A DNA stretch of 64,000 bases from Hallella seregens ATCC 51272 (lineage in GTDB: Bacteria > Bacteroidota > Bacteroidia > Bacteroidales > Bacteroidaceae). The notes under the pieces were generated by a model, which was not told the origin of the DNA, searched no databases, and was given only the letters and a program-made list of their open reading frames with translations. Below, one piece after another: positions 44,987 to 53,923 of the stretch. Position numbers and translations under genes: made by a program. How positions within the stretch are numbered: position 1 is the first letter of the stretch; every line of letters begins with the position of its first letter. Location of the stretch: positions 248,001-312,000 of the forward strand of contig NZ_JADU01000001.1 in assembly GCF_000518545.1 (NCBI RefSeq). Direction: 5' to 3'.

Positions 44987-45400
44987 ATGCAAATCAAGAT
45001 TGAATCTTTGGAGCATATCCGCGAAGCAGCACGTGAGTTTGTCAATCAGATGGGCGAGGGTACGGTCTTTGCTTTCTATGGAAAGATGGGTGCCGGCAAG
45101 ACGACCTTTATCAAAGCAGTGTGCGAGGAGCTTGGGGTGGAGGATGTCATTACGTCGCCGACGTTTGCCATTGTCAACGAATATCGTTCGGCGACTACCG
45201 ATGAATTGATCTATCATTTCGACTTCTACCGCATCAAGAAGCTGGAGGAGGTGTATGATATGGGCTACGAGGACTATTTCTACAGTGGTACCCTGTGCTT
45301 CCTGGAGTGGCCGGAGCTTATAGAAGACATTCTGCCGGGCGATGCCGTTAAGGTGACCATCACGACTGACGAGGATGGCAGTCGGGTGGTGGAGTTCTGA
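44987..45400 (+). CDS. tsaE: tRNA threonylcarbamoyladenosine biosynthesis ATPase TsaE
   Basis: A 137-residue P-loop ATPase. Walker A is GKMGAGKT (residues 32-39); the following [35 protein letters not shown] and [17 protein letters not shown] are diagnostic of TsaE. It works with TsaB and TsaD in making the t6A modification of ANN-decoding tRNAs; those genes are not in the window. Length is normal. Confidence 0.95.
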   Translation: MQIKIESLEHIREAAREFVNQMGEGTVFAFYGKMGAGKTTFIKAVCEELGVEDVITSPTFAIVNEYRSATTDELIYHFDFYRIKKLEEVYDMGYEDYFYSGTLCFLEWPELIEDILPGDAVKVTITTDEDGSRVVEF

Positions 45401-45511
45401 TATGGGCTGTCCGCTATGTAGCTGTGGGGCATCTTTGGCACAAAGTTTGTTCGGCAGAAACCAATTGCTTACATTTACAATACATAAAGTTTATTCAAAA
45501 AAGGAATACAA

Positions 45512-45829
45512 ATGGAAGTTGAAATCACAACCGAGAATTTCGAGAGTTATAAGAACGGTGAGTTGCCTTTGGTCGTGGATCTGTGGGCTACGTGGTGTGG
45601 TCCATGCCGCATGGTGAGTCCCATTATGAGCGAACTGGCCGTAGAATACGACGGCAAGCTCGTCGTGGGTAAGTGTAACGTGGAAGACAACGACGACATC
45701 GCCATGGAGTTTGGCGTGCGTAACATTCCCACCGTGCTCTTCTTTAAGGGTGGCCAGCTGGTCGACAAGTTTGTCGGTGCCGCTGCCAAGGACAAGTATC
45801 AGGAGAAGTTTGACGCTCTGTTGAAGTGA
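45512..45829 (+). CDS. trxA: thioredoxin
   Basis: A 105-residue thioredoxin with the active site WCGPC (C29, C32) in DLWATWCGPCRMVSPIMSEL, the cis-Pro motif GVRNIPTVLFFKGG and no signal peptide, so it is the cytoplasmic disulfide reductase. Followed by a strong terminator. Separated from tsaE by 111 bases with an A+T-rich leader and TACATTTA as a weak promoter box near 45474. Confidence 0.95.
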   Translation: MEVEITTENFESYKNGELPLVVDLWATWCGPCRMVSPIMSELAVEYDGKLVVGKCNVEDNDDIAMEFGVRNIPTVLFFKGGQLVDKFVGAAAKDKYQEKFDALLK

Positions 45830-45853
45830 TGGCATAGAGTCCCATTGACCCTA

Positions 45854-45899
45854 ACGACAGGGCCCCATCCAATATGGATGGAGCCCTGTCGTGTTTTTT
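45854..45899 (+). terminator. rho-independent terminator of trxA
   Basis: Arms ACGACAGGGC (45854-45863) and GCCCTGTCGT (45883-45892) enclose a further paired CCATCC/GGATGG, followed by a run of six T residues. Confidence 0.9.
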
Positions 45900-46058
45900 G
45901 TGCAATGTAATGCCTATCAACGTGCGGTATGGTATTAGCTGCGCACGATGTGACATAGTAAAAACAGCTGGAAATACTATAGGTAGAAGCGCCGATTTTT
46001 TGTAGGGAACTTTGTTCTTTCGCTGAAATATAGTAAATTCGCGAAAAATATTCGACGT

Positions 46059-47183
46059 ATGAAACTCCTTGGATGTATGGCTGCAATAGCCATCTTGTTG
46101 ATGCCGGCCAGACTGTATGCACAGACGGCATATCAAGCACCACTGCAATATGCAGTGAGATATGTGCAGGAACATGTGCTGTTGCAGCGCGACTCAGACT
46201 TCACGGTAGTGGATGCAGATATAGAGTGGCCTGAGGTAATGGAATATCGTCAGCCCATGGCCCTGCGTCATGCCATTGTGGATCGGCTGTTAGGTGGGCA
46301 AGGAAGCACCTTGGATTCGGCCTATGCGGCCTACAAAGCACAGTTTGGCCAGCCGGTGATAGGGCAATTGCCCTTTCTGCCGGCCGACGATCGGTTTTGC
46401 GATGTGACGTTGCAGGCACGCATCAAGTCGTATGAACTGGGAAGATGGATCTGTTATATGTTGATGTTGAGTCAGGAGCCCCAGCGGAGTTCTCCTGTGA
46501 AAGCCGTGCGGGCCACGGCCTATATTGTTTACGACATGGTGCAGGATCGGGTACTGAATGCCGAAGACTTGATTCGACGGGGCACCATACAATCTGGAAA
46601 TGTGTACCAGGAGTTTTTCGACACACTCTATACACCGCTGTCGGACGAGCTTTATGCCCGGTTGCTTCATGCGTCTATAGACGGAGTGTGGCTGGAGCAG
46701 CGGCCTCGCCGGGTGGGATTTCATGTGGATTGCCAGACGGAGGGGCAGCAGTTGGGCTACGAGGTGTCCATGGCCTATGACGGGGTGCGTTATTTAATGA
46801 CTAAGGAATGTCGTCGGCTGATGGAGAAGAAAGCGCAAGGCCAACCTGCACCAGCATTTGTGAGTCCCGCTTCAACCTGGCAGGGTGATACTATATATAA
46901 TAAGGTAGATGAGGCTCCCCAGTTCTGTGGAGGACAGGATGCGCTGAAACAATATCTTGGCCATGTGGACAGGCCTGCCGGCTCTGAGCCGGGCCGTGTG
47001 CTGGTCTCTTTTGTAGTAGGCAAGGATGGACGTGTGCATGACCCCACGGTAGTGGTCCCGTTTACTCCTGAACTCGACCGCCATGCGATTGCTCTGGTCA
47101 AGGGTATGCCACCGTTTATGCCAGGGATGCACCATGGAATGCCTGTGTGTGTGCGCATGTACCTGCCTGTCAGTTATCGTTAG
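46059..47183 (+). CDS. secreted two-domain protein: RsiV/DUF3298-like N part and TonB-C-like C part
   Basis: A 374-residue protein with a signal peptide (PARLYAQ). The N-terminal about 200 residues (VVDADIEWPEVMEYRQPMAL, AYAAYKAQFGQP, SYELGRWICYMLML, RATAYIVYDMVQDRVLNAED) resemble RsiV/DUF3298-type periplasmic domains. The C-terminal about 90 residues (QFCGGQDALKQYLG, VLVSFVVGKDGRVHDPTVVV, ELDRHAIALVKGMPPFMPGM, MYLPVSYR) match the TonB C-terminal domain. It lacks the N-terminal anchor and Pro-rich stalk of a true TonB, so it does not look like an energy transducer. Function unknown. Confidence 0.65.
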   Translation: MKLLGCMAAIAILLMPARLYAQTAYQAPLQYAVRYVQEHVLLQRDSDFTVVDADIEWPEVMEYRQPMALRHAIVDRLLGGQGSTLDSAYAAYKAQFGQPVIGQLPFLPADDRFCDVTLQARIKSYELGRWICYMLMLSQEPQRSSPVKAVRATAYIVYDMVQDRVLNAEDLIRRGTIQSGNVYQEFFDTLYTPLSDELYARLLHASIDGVWLEQRPRRVGFHVDCQTEGQQLGYEVSMAYDGVRYLMTKECRRLMEKKAQGQPAPAFVSPASTWQGDTIYNKVDEAPQFCGGQDALKQYLGHVDRPAGSEPGRVLVSFVVGKDGRVHDPTVVVPFTPELDRHAIALVKGMPPFMPGMHHGMPVCVRMYLPVSYR

Positions 47184-47522
47184 AAGGGGCTTGACTAAAG
47201 TTCTTTAAAATTTACAATCTAAACTTTTTCTATAAGTATGAGCCCAACTTTTTACTTTCTTGATGTACTTGCTATTGTGAGTTTGATGTGTCAAAAAGAA
47301 AGTTGTGGCTTGAATTTCCTGCTGGTTGAAAATGTTGTATTTTACACTTTGATAGTTTTAATGTCTTTCGGATGAAAGTTTTAAATTTAATCAGCAGACT
47401 TGATAACGGTTGTTTTTGGTCGAAAAATAATGATAAAATAGTGTTAAAGAAAAGCGTGCGATTTGTTTTTTTTGCATACCTTTGCAGCAGAAGAAACCAA
47501 ATAACTAAAAACAAGAAACGTC
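47184..47522. other. A+T-rich intergenic region with promoter
   Basis: These 339 bases are strikingly A+T-rich compared with both neighbours. No convincing gene is present. The only recognisable element is the promoter box at 47477-47484. Confidence 0.5.
47477..47484 (+). promoter_or_regulatory. Bacteroidota -7 box for the 47523 gene
   Basis: TACCTTTG, exact TAnnTTTG match, 38 bases upstream of the ATG. T-rich sequence precedes it; the -33 element is not distinct. Confidence 0.65.
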
Positions 47523-48038
47523 ATGATAAAGCAATTCGTACTTATCTCAGCCATGATGCTTATGACCGTTGCCAGCTTCGGCCGCAAGCATGTCAGCGAA
47601 GCCGCTACTGTGGTGGCAGACACTATCTATTATGCAGCCGACCGTACCAATGTGGGACACGCCAGCCAAGCAGCCTATTATCGCTTGTTGATGACGCAGG
47701 GTGTCGGCATGAACAAGGAAGATGTGTTTATAGATTACTACATGAATGGCACTCTGAAGGCAGAAGGTGGTTACAGCTTCGTGGATTTGGGAAACGATGC
47801 CAATACCATTCTGAACGGTGATGTGACAACCTACTACGTGAATGGAAAGGAAAAGTTACACGGCAAGTATGTCAATGGCAAGCGTGAGGGATACTTCACG
47901 TTGCAGATGCGCGATGGTAGTGTGGCAGTGGTGATGTACAAGAACGGCAGTTCAAGGTATGACTATTTCATGCTGACCCACCAGGACGGAAGACAGGAAA
48001 AGCGTCCGCTCAATGAAATAAGCTCTCTCTTACAATAA
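47523..48038 (+). CDS. small secreted protein with YwqK/MORN-like repeats
   Basis: A 171-residue protein with a probable signal peptide (QFVLISAMMLMTVASFG). The mature half has repeated aromatic-Asn-Gly units (DYYMNGTLKAEGGY, TTYYVNGKEKLHGKYVNGKR, YFTLQMRDGSVAVVMYKNGS) as in MORN-like/YwqK family proteins. Such repeats are usually structural and give no specific function. Stand-alone gene with its own promoter and terminator. Confidence 0.6.
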   Translation: MIKQFVLISAMMLMTVASFGRKHVSEAATVVADTIYYAADRTNVGHASQAAYYRLLMTQGVGMNKEDVFIDYYMNGTLKAEGGYSFVDLGNDANTILNGDVTTYYVNGKEKLHGKYVNGKREGYFTLQMRDGSVAVVMYKNGSSRYDYFMLTHQDGRQEKRPLNEISSLLQ

Positions 48039-48066
48039 TAATACGTAATACTACTAAACAAAAGCC

Positions 48067-48096
48067 GAAGCCCCCATTCGTGAGAATGGGGGCTTC
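48067..48096. terminator. bidirectional hairpin terminator
   Basis: Perfect 13-base arms GAAGCCCCCATTC (48067-48079) and GAATGGGGGCTTC (48084-48096) with loop GTGA lie between two convergent genes and should end both. Confidence 0.85.
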
Positions 48097-48123
48097 TTCG
48101 TTGGTGCAACAGGTGGCGGAGAG

Positions 48124-48561
48124 CTATTTTTTAATGAACGTTAGGCTTTTGGGGAGCTTCACCCATTTGCGGTTGCGTGCAATCTTGAGGGTGCTACCCT
48201 CCTCTTGCTTCAACACAAACGTGGTGTCGTTTTGCCGCATGAGCATGGCTGTGAGGTCTTCGCTGCCATAGTCGTTGATGAGTTGTATTTCGGCAATATT
48301 GGCACTTTTGATGGTGGCTTTGGTGAAGAGCCATTTGCGTGCATCCTGCTTGTCGCCGAAGAATCCGGGCAGTGGCCCGTAGATTTCCTGGTTGGGCACG
48401 ATGACGTTGGCATGGTATAGGTCAAGCTGCATGTAGACATCGAACTCCTTATTATACAGAGTGCCCCTGAAAGTGGTGGAGTCGGGGAGGGCTTTTTGCC
48501 GCTGGGCCAAGGCCGCCGTACACAAGAGCAGGCTAAGGAATAATGGCAATGCTTTTTTCAT
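48124..48561 (-). CDS. small secreted protein of unknown function
   Basis: A 145-residue protein with a signal peptide (LCTAALAQR) and a mature domain of about 125 residues with alternating beta pattern (FRGTLYNKEFDVYMQLDLYH, IYGPLPGFFGDKQDARKWLF, AEIQLINDYGSEDLTAMLMR, FVLKQEEGSTLKIARNRKWV). I do not recognise a named family. It has its own minus-strand promoter and converges on the terminator at 48067-48096. Confidence 0.7.
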   Translation of the reverse strand: MKKALPLFLSLLLCTAALAQRQKALPDSTTFRGTLYNKEFDVYMQLDLYHANVIVPNQEIYGPLPGFFGDKQDARKWLFTKATIKSANIAEIQLINDYGSEDLTAMLMRQNDTTFVLKQEEGSTLKIARNRKWVKLPKSLTFIKK

Positions 48562-48584
48562 ATCCGATAACTTATTGATTGATG

Positions 48585-48592
48585 CAAAGTTA
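48585..48592 (-). promoter_or_regulatory. Bacteroidota -7 box for the 48124-48561 gene
   Basis: Minus-strand TAACTTTG, exact TAnnTTTG match, 23 bases before the start codon at 48561; a TTG on the minus strand (48604-48606) lies close for a -33 element. Confidence 0.6.
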
Positions 48593-48666
48593 ATGGTTTA
48601 AATCAATTAAGCCATAGTTTTTACAAAAATATAGTAACGAAAGTTGGGCTTTTCTTATTTTTATAG

Positions 48667-48674
48667 TACCTTTG
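48667..48674 (+). promoter_or_regulatory. Bacteroidota -7 box for glycogen synthase
   Basis: TACCTTTG, exact TAnnTTTG match with a TTG (48644-48646) about 20 bases upstream as -33 element. The start codon at 48695 is 20 bases downstream of the box. Confidence 0.7.
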
Positions 48675-48694
48675 TGGCCATAGAATGGTTTGAT

Positions 48695-50365
48695 ATGGCA
48701 AAAGACAGATTGTTTCCCGACTATATTTTTGAGTCAAGTTGGGAAGTTTGCAATAAGGTTGGCGGTATCTATGCCGTGCTGTCCACTCGAGCGAAGACAT
48801 TGCAGGACAGAATACGAGACCACCTTATTTTTATAGGCCCCGACTGTTGGAAAGACAACGACTGTCCCTATTTCTCTGAAGATGTACAGCTCTTCCCCGA
48901 CTGGCAGCACCAGGCGGAGGCGGAAGGACTGCGGGTGCGTGTAGGTCGTTGGACGGTGCCAGGCGAGCCAGTGGCAGTTCTGGTGGACTTTACACCTTTT
49001 TATGCGGAGAAAGATGAAATCTACACCCAATGTTGGAACGACTTTCAGGTGGACAGTCTGCATGGTTATGGCGATTATGACGAAGCCTCCATGTTCTCGT
49101 ATGCCGCAGCCCGAGTGACAGAGAGTTTTTATCGGTTCTACCTTGATGCTTCGCAAAAGGTGATTTATCATGGCAACGAGTGGATGACGGGCCTGGGGCT
49201 GCTCTATATCAACAAGCACTTGCCCGAAGTAGCAACTATCTTTACCACCCATGCCACGAGCATTGGGCGCAGCATTGCTGGAAACAACAAGCCGCTCTAT
49301 GACTACCTATTTGCCTACAACGGTGACCAAATGGCCGCTGAACTGAACATGCAGAGCAAGCACTCTGTAGAGAAGCAGACGGCCCACCATGTGGACTGCT
49401 TCACTACCGTGAGCAACATTACGGCCCGCGAGTGTGCAGAATTGCTGGACAAACCGGTGGATGTGGTGTTGCCCAACGGCTTTGAAAACAACTTCGTGCC
49501 CAAGGGCGCATCGTTTACCGCCAAGCGCATGAAGGCGCGTCGCCGATTGCTTGACGTGGCCAATGCCTTGCTGGGTACCCAATTGGGAGACGATACGCTC
49601 ATAGTGTCGACCAGTGGCCGATATGAATTCCGCAACAAAGGCGTAGACGTTTACATCGAGGCTATGAACCGGTTGCTGCGTGACCACGACCTGAAGAAGA
49701 ATGTGTTGGCCTTTATCGAGGTGCCCGGCTGGGTAGGCGAACCGCGCAAGGACTTGCAGGAGCGACTGGCTTCGGGGAAGACTTTCGATATGCCGCTGGA
49801 GGTGCCCGAGGTGACTCACTGGCTCAACAATATGAGTCACGACCAAGTGTTGGGCATGCTCAAGTTCCTCGATATGCACAATCGTCCGGAAGATCGGGTG
49901 AAGCTCATCTTCCTGCCCAGCTATCTTACGGGCGAAGACGGCATCATCAACATGCCATATTACGATTTGATACTGGGCAACGACCTCTGCATCTATCCCT
50001 CCTATTATGAACCATGGGGCTACACACCGCTGGAATCCATTGCTTTCAAGGTGCCTTGCATCACTACAGACCTGGCTGGTTTCGGGTTGTGGGTCAACAC
50101 CGAATTGGGACATGACGGCGAGATAGAGGATGGCGTGAAAGTGATTCACCGTACCGACTACAACTACTCGGAGGTGGCCGATGCCATCAAAGACACGGTT
50201 GCCCATTATTCCAACCTGACCGACCGCCAGGTGAAAGAGGCACGCAGCCATGCCGACCGGCTGTCGAAACGTGCGCTCTGGAGCGAGTTCATCAAGTATT
50301 ACGAGCAGGCCTACGACGTGGCCCTGCGCAAGGCCGAAGGCCGAAAAGCAATTCATTATAATTAA
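48695..50365 (+). CDS. glycogen synthase, GT3 (eukaryote-like) type
   Basis: A 556-residue enzyme from [20 protein letters not shown] (48695; the upstream open frame crosses the promoter). The start with [74 protein letters not shown] and the C-terminal [20 protein letters not shown] match GT3-family glycogen synthases, which Bacteroidota use in place of GlgA. It elongates alpha-1,4-glucan from a nucleotide sugar in the cytoplasm. Glycogen phosphorylase follows after 14 bases, so synthesis and breakdown are co-encoded. Confidence 0.92.
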   Translation: MAKDRLFPDYIFESSWEVCNKVGGIYAVLSTRAKTLQDRIRDHLIFIGPDCWKDNDCPYFSEDVQLFPDWQHQAEAEGLRVRVGRWTVPGEPVAVLVDFTPFYAEKDEIYTQCWNDFQVDSLHGYGDYDEASMFSYAAARVTESFYRFYLDASQKVIYHGNEWMTGLGLLYINKHLPEVATIFTTHATSIGRSIAGNNKPLYDYLFAYNGDQMAAELNMQSKHSVEKQTAHHVDCFTTVSNITARECAELLDKPVDVVLPNGFENNFVPKGASFTAKRMKARRRLLDVANALLGTQLGDDTLIVSTSGRYEFRNKGVDVYIEAMNRLLRDHDLKKNVLAFIEVPGWVGEPRKDLQERLASGKTFDMPLEVPEVTHWLNNMSHDQVLGMLKFLDMHNRPEDRVKLIFLPSYLTGEDGIINMPYYDLILGNDLCIYPSYYEPWGYTPLESIAFKVPCITTDLAGFGLWVNTELGHDGEIEDGVKVIHRTDYNYSEVADAIKDTVAHYSNLTDRQVKEARSHADRLSKRALWSEFIKYYEQAYDVALRKAEGRKAIHYN

Positions 50366-50379
50366 ATAAACAAGTAGTT

Positions 50380-52941
50380 ATGAAAATTAAAGCAGATTAT
50401 GCGAATGCTCCTCAATGGAAGGAGCTGACAATTAAGTCGCGTCTTCCCGAGCAGCTGCAGTGTCTGGACGAATTGGCTCACAACATGTGGTGGGCTTGGA
50501 ACTATCAGGCCCGTAACTTGTTCAAGAGTCTCGACGAGAAACTCTATGAGGAGGTGGGGCACAACCCTGTGCTGCTTTTGGAGCGTCTGGGTTACGACCG
50601 CAAGGAAGCCGTGGTGAAAGACAAGGCCCTCATGAAGAAAGTGAAGGACGTGTATGCCAGCTTCCGCGCCTATATGGACGAGAAACCCGACAGCAAACGT
50701 CCCTCTGTGGCCTACTTCTCGATGGAGTACGGCCTGAACCAAGTGCTTAAGATTTACTCGGGTGGCTTGGGCATGCTTGCCGGCGACTATCTGAAAGAGG
50801 CTTCCGACTCCAATGTCGATCTCTGTGCTGTGGGCTTCCTGTATCGCTATGGCTACTTCACGCAGACCCTCTCGATGGATGGTCAGCAGATAGCACAGTA
50901 CGATGCTCAGAACTTCAACTCGCTGCCCATCGAGCGTGTGCTTGATGAGAATGGCAGCCAAGTGGTTGTTGACGTGCCCTATATGAACTATCAGGTGCAT
51001 GCCCTCGTGTGGTGTGCCAACGTGGGGCGCATCAAGCTCTACCTGCTTGATACCGACAACGAGATGAATTCCGAATACGACAAGCCCATCACACACTCGC
51101 TCTATGGCGGCGACTGGGAGAATCGTCTAAAGCAGGAGATTCTGCTCGGTATCGGCGGAATACTCACGTTGAAGAAGCTGGGCATTGAGAAACAGGTGTA
51201 CCATTGCAACGAGGGCCATGCCGCACTCTGCAATCTGCAGCGTTTGTGCGACTATATTGACAGTGGCCTCAACTTCAACCAGTCGTTGGAGCTGGTGCGG
51301 GCTTCTTCGCTCTATACGGTTCATACGCCCGTGCCCGCCGGCCACGACTACTTCGACGAGGCTCTCTTCGGCAAGTACATGGGTGGCTATCCCGCCAAGC
51401 TGGGCATCAGCTGGGACGAATTTATCGGCATGGGCCGTCAGAATCCGGATGATCACGGCGAACGCTTCTGTATGAGCATTTTCGCCTGCAACACTTGTCA
51501 GGAGGTGAACGGTGTGAGCAAGCTGCACGGATGGGTGAGCCAGAAGATGTTTGCTCCTATTTGGAATGGCTACTATCCCGAGGAAAACCATGTGGGCTAT
51601 GTAACCAACGGTGTGCACTTCCCCACATGGACGGCAACCGAGTGGCGTAAGCTCTACGACAAGTTCTTCGATCCCAACTTCATGCACGACCAGAGCAACG
51701 AGAACATTTGGCATGCCATCTATGACGTGGCCGATGAAGAGATCTGGAAGACGCGCCTCACGTTGAAGAAGAAACTTGTAGACTATATTCGCGAGAAGTT
51801 CACACAGACGTGGCTTCGCAATCAGGGCGACCCTGCCCGCGTGATGTCACTGCTCGAGCGCATCAATCCCAATGCACTGATGATTGGTTTCTGCCGTCGC
51901 TTTGCCACCTATAAGCGTGCCCATCTGCTCTTCACCGATTTGGATCGTCTGAACAAGATAGTGAACGATCCCGAACATCCCGTCCTGTTCTTCTTCTCGG
52001 GCAAGGCCCATCCCGCCGATGGCGCTGGCCAAGGCCTTATCAAGAAGATTTATGAGATTAGCCAGCGTCCCGAGTTCTTGGGCAAGATCATCTTCCTTGA
52101 GGACTACGATATGCAGCTGGCCCGCCGCCTTGTGTCGGGTGTGGACATCTGGATGAACACGCCGACCCGTCCGCTCGAGGCCTCCGGAACGTCTGGCGAA
52201 AAGGCCGAGATGAACGGTGTGGTGAATCTCTCCGTGCTTGACGGCTGGTGGGTGGAAGGCTATCGTAAGGATGCCGGCTGGGCTCTGCCCGAGGAGCGCA
52301 CTTACGAGAACCAAGCTTACCAGGACCGTCTGGATGCCGCCACCATCTACTCGCTGCTCGAGAGTGAGATCATCCCGCTTTATTACGCTAAGAACAAGAA
52401 AGGCTACAGCGAGAACTGGATTAAGGTCATCAAGAACTCCATCGCCACGATAGCTCCTCATTATACGATGAAGCGTCAGCTTGACGACTACTATGACAAG
52501 TTCTATATCCGCGAGGCAGAGCGTTCGGCCCTGCTGAAAGCCAACGACAACCGCCTGGCCAAGGAGATTGCCCAGTGGAAAGAAACCGTGGTTGAGCGTT
52601 GGGACAGCATACACGTGGTGAGCAAGGAGACCAGTGTGCTCGACAATGGGGGCGAGACCGGCGTAAACTATACCATGCGCTATGTCATCGACGAGCAGGG
52701 GCTTGACGATGCTGTTGGGCTGGAGCTTGTGGTGCTGAAGCCCGAAACCGATCCGTCCGACCGCAAGATTTATGGTGTCCATGAGTTCAAGATGGTGGGA
52801 CACGAAGGCAACCACTACACCTTTGAGCTCAATGTGGAGCCCGACGAGGCCGGCTCTTTCCGCAGTTGCGTCCGCATGTTCCCGAAGAACGACAAGCTGC
52901 CTCACCGTCAAGACTTCTGCTATGTGAAGTGGCTTGACTAA
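50380..52941 (+). CDS. glgP: glycogen/alpha-glucan phosphorylase (GT35)
   Basis: An 853-residue phosphorylase of the bacterial/archaeal alpha-glucan phosphorylase group. Motifs: [18 protein letters not shown] near the N terminus, [65 protein letters not shown] and the PLP-lysine region [19 protein letters not shown] followed by DGWWVEGY. It releases glucose-1-phosphate from glycogen. Same operon as glycogen synthase; a hairpin terminator follows. Confidence 0.95.
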   Translation: MKIKADYANAPQWKELTIKSRLPEQLQCLDELAHNMWWAWNYQARNLFKSLDEKLYEEVGHNPVLLLERLGYDRKEAVVKDKALMKKVKDVYASFRAYMDEKPDSKRPSVAYFSMEYGLNQVLKIYSGGLGMLAGDYLKEASDSNVDLCAVGFLYRYGYFTQTLSMDGQQIAQYDAQNFNSLPIERVLDENGSQVVVDVPYMNYQVHALVWCANVGRIKLYLLDTDNEMNSEYDKPITHSLYGGDWENRLKQEILLGIGGILTLKKLGIEKQVYHCNEGHAALCNLQRLCDYIDSGLNFNQSLELVRASSLYTVHTPVPAGHDYFDEALFGKYMGGYPAKLGISWDEFIGMGRQNPDDHGERFCMSIFACNTCQEVNGVSKLHGWVSQKMFAPIWNGYYPEENHVGYVTNGVHFPTWTATEWRKLYDKFFDPNFMHDQSNENIWHAIYDVADEEIWKTRLTLKKKLVDYIREKFTQTWLRNQGDPARVMSLLERINPNALMIGFCRRFATYKRAHLLFTDLDRLNKIVNDPEHPVLFFFSGKAHPADGAGQGLIKKIYEISQRPEFLGKIIFLEDYDMQLARRLVSGVDIWMNTPTRPLEASGTSGEKAEMNGVVNLSVLDGWWVEGYRKDAGWALPEERTYENQAYQDRLDAATIYSLLESEIIPLYYAKNKKGYSENWIKVIKNSIATIAPHYTMKRQLDDYYDKFYIREAERSALLKANDNRLAKEIAQWKETVVERWDSIHVVSKETSVLDNGGETGVNYTMRYVIDEQGLDDAVGLELVVLKPETDPSDRKIYGVHEFKMVGHEGNHYTFELNVEPDEAGSFRSCVRMFPKNDKLPHRQDFCYVKWLD

Positions 52942-52994
52942 GATTCTTCCTTGTCCTGCATGTTGTGGTGGGACGAGAGCTTCATACCAAGTGA

Positions 52995-53027
52995 GGGTGC
53001 ATCGACGGTTCGTCTGTCGATGCACCC
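52995..53027 (+). terminator. hairpin terminator of glgP
   Basis: Arms GGGTGCATCGAC (52995-53006) and GTCGATGCACCC (53016-53027) with a 9-base loop, followed by TTTGTGTTT. Confidence 0.75.
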
Positions 53028-53154
53028 TTTGTGTTTGGGCGTTCTCTTTGCGGAAGAGTCATTCCCATGGATTTTAGTGGGACAGTAAGCCGGTTCAAGG
53101 TGAACAGTCCGAGGAATACCCGGCGGACTTCTTCGCGTGGACGGTGAAATAAAG

Positions 53155-53205
53155 ACGGTGCAAAGGCACAGCGACAACACGTTTATCGCGGGACCTTTGC
53201 ACCGT
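53155..53205. repeat. 12-base perfect inverted repeat in the quasi-repeat block
   Basis: ACGGTGCAAAGG (53155-53166) and CCTTTGCACCGT (53194-53205) are perfect inverse copies with 27 bases between them. The right arm contains ACCTTTG, one base from the -7 promoter element. Neighbouring TACGGCGTCATCGC (53242-53255) nearly repeats 15227-15240. Confidence 0.6.
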
Positions 53206-53264
53206 AAACGTGTGGCGTTTGCGCCGTCGTCGCATCGCCGTTACGGCGTCATCGCGGATGCCCG

Positions 53265-53504
53265 ATGGGCTCCACGCGCTGCATCGGTGCGCGCCCTTTT
53301 GAACTGCTGCTTCGCCTGAATGCCAATTATCTGTGGCCGGCGATGTGGAATGCGCGCTTTAATGAAGACTCCCCGCTCAATCCAAGGTTGGCAGACGAAT
53401 ATGGCATTGTGATGGGTACAAGTCATCATGAACCAATGATGCGGGCGCACAAGGAATACGTGAATCGCAAGGACTCTATAGGGGCGTGGAACTACGAAAC
53501 TTGA
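53265..53504 (+). pseudogene. remnant of a GH115 (alpha-glucuronidase-type) glycoside hydrolase
   Basis: An open stretch of about 79 codons whose part from about codon 11 reads like an internal piece of GH115 enzymes: FELLLRLNANYLWPAMWNAR, PLNPRLADEYGIVMGTSHHE PMMRAHKEY, then GAWNYET before a stop. Complete GH115 enzymes are roughly ten times longer, with sequence before and after this block, and neither is found here. The first about ten codons come from the quasi-repeat block. It is therefore a gene fragment, not a working enzyme. Confidence 0.75.
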
Positions 53505-53558
53505 TTGACCCAAATCTCTAATGGGTGGTTTGGGTCAGACTTGATGCGAAGCCATTTG

Positions 53559-53808
53559 GCTTTCCAAGGGGTTGGAAGCCGTTGCCGGAAGCATTTTTAG
53601 GCTTTCCAAGGGGTTGGAAGCGTTGCCGGAAGCATTTTTTTGCTTTCCAAGGGGTTGGAAGCGTTGCCGGAAGCTTTTTTTAGGCTTTCCAAGGGGTTGG
53701 AAGCGTTGCCGGAAGCATTTTTTTGCTTTCCAAGGGGTTGTGGAAACGTTGCCGGAGGCATTTTTTGCTTTCCAAGGGGTTGGAAGCACTGCCAGCAGCA
53801 TTTCGATG
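53559..53808. repeat. six-copy tandem repeat, period 41-42 bases
   Basis: Units begin GCTTTCCAAGGGGTTGGAAG at 53559, 53601, 53642, 53684, 53725 and 53767 and continue CGTTGCCGGAAGCATTTTTT. Unit lengths alternate 42, 41, 42, 41, 42. Each unit contains the palindrome-like TTTCCAA-GGGG-TTGGAA and ends in a T run, so every copy could fold as a hairpin. The last copy is the most diverged. The alternating length breaks any single reading frame, so it is not coding. Confidence 0.9.
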
Positions 53809-53923
53809 CAAAAGTAGAGGATATTTCAGATATGCAATTTAGCTAAACGTCCAAATCGGTTTAGCAAAAAGCTCGATGCTTGTTTCGTTGTGAATGGTAA
53901 GTATTCCCCCAAGATTTGTCATG

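Larger units (their letters stand above)
52942..53923. other. degraded intergenic zone with repeats and a gene remnant
   Basis: Nearly 1 kb without an intact gene. In order: the glgP terminator (52995-53027); a G+C-rich quasi-repeat block with a 12-base inverted repeat (53155-53166 and 53194-53205); a GH115 remnant (53265-53504); a small inverted repeat GACCCAAA/TTTGGGTC (53507-53514 and 53529-53536); a six-copy tandem array (53559-53808); and an A+T-rich tail with no recognised element. It looks like a scar of past rearrangement. Confidence 0.6.

Noticed and set aside
53155..53205. Invertible promoter for phase variation
   Set aside because: The spacer between the arms is only 27 bases and no invertase or regulated gene is adjacent; a simple hairpin or repeat element is more likely.
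53559..53808. CRISPR array
   Set aside because: Units follow each other directly without unique spacers, and no cas genes are nearby. It is a plain tandem repeat.
53572..53817. Repeat-containing small open frames on both strands across the tandem array
   Set aside because: They exist only because the repeat lacks stops in some frames; alternating 41/42-base units shift frame between copies, and there is no start context.
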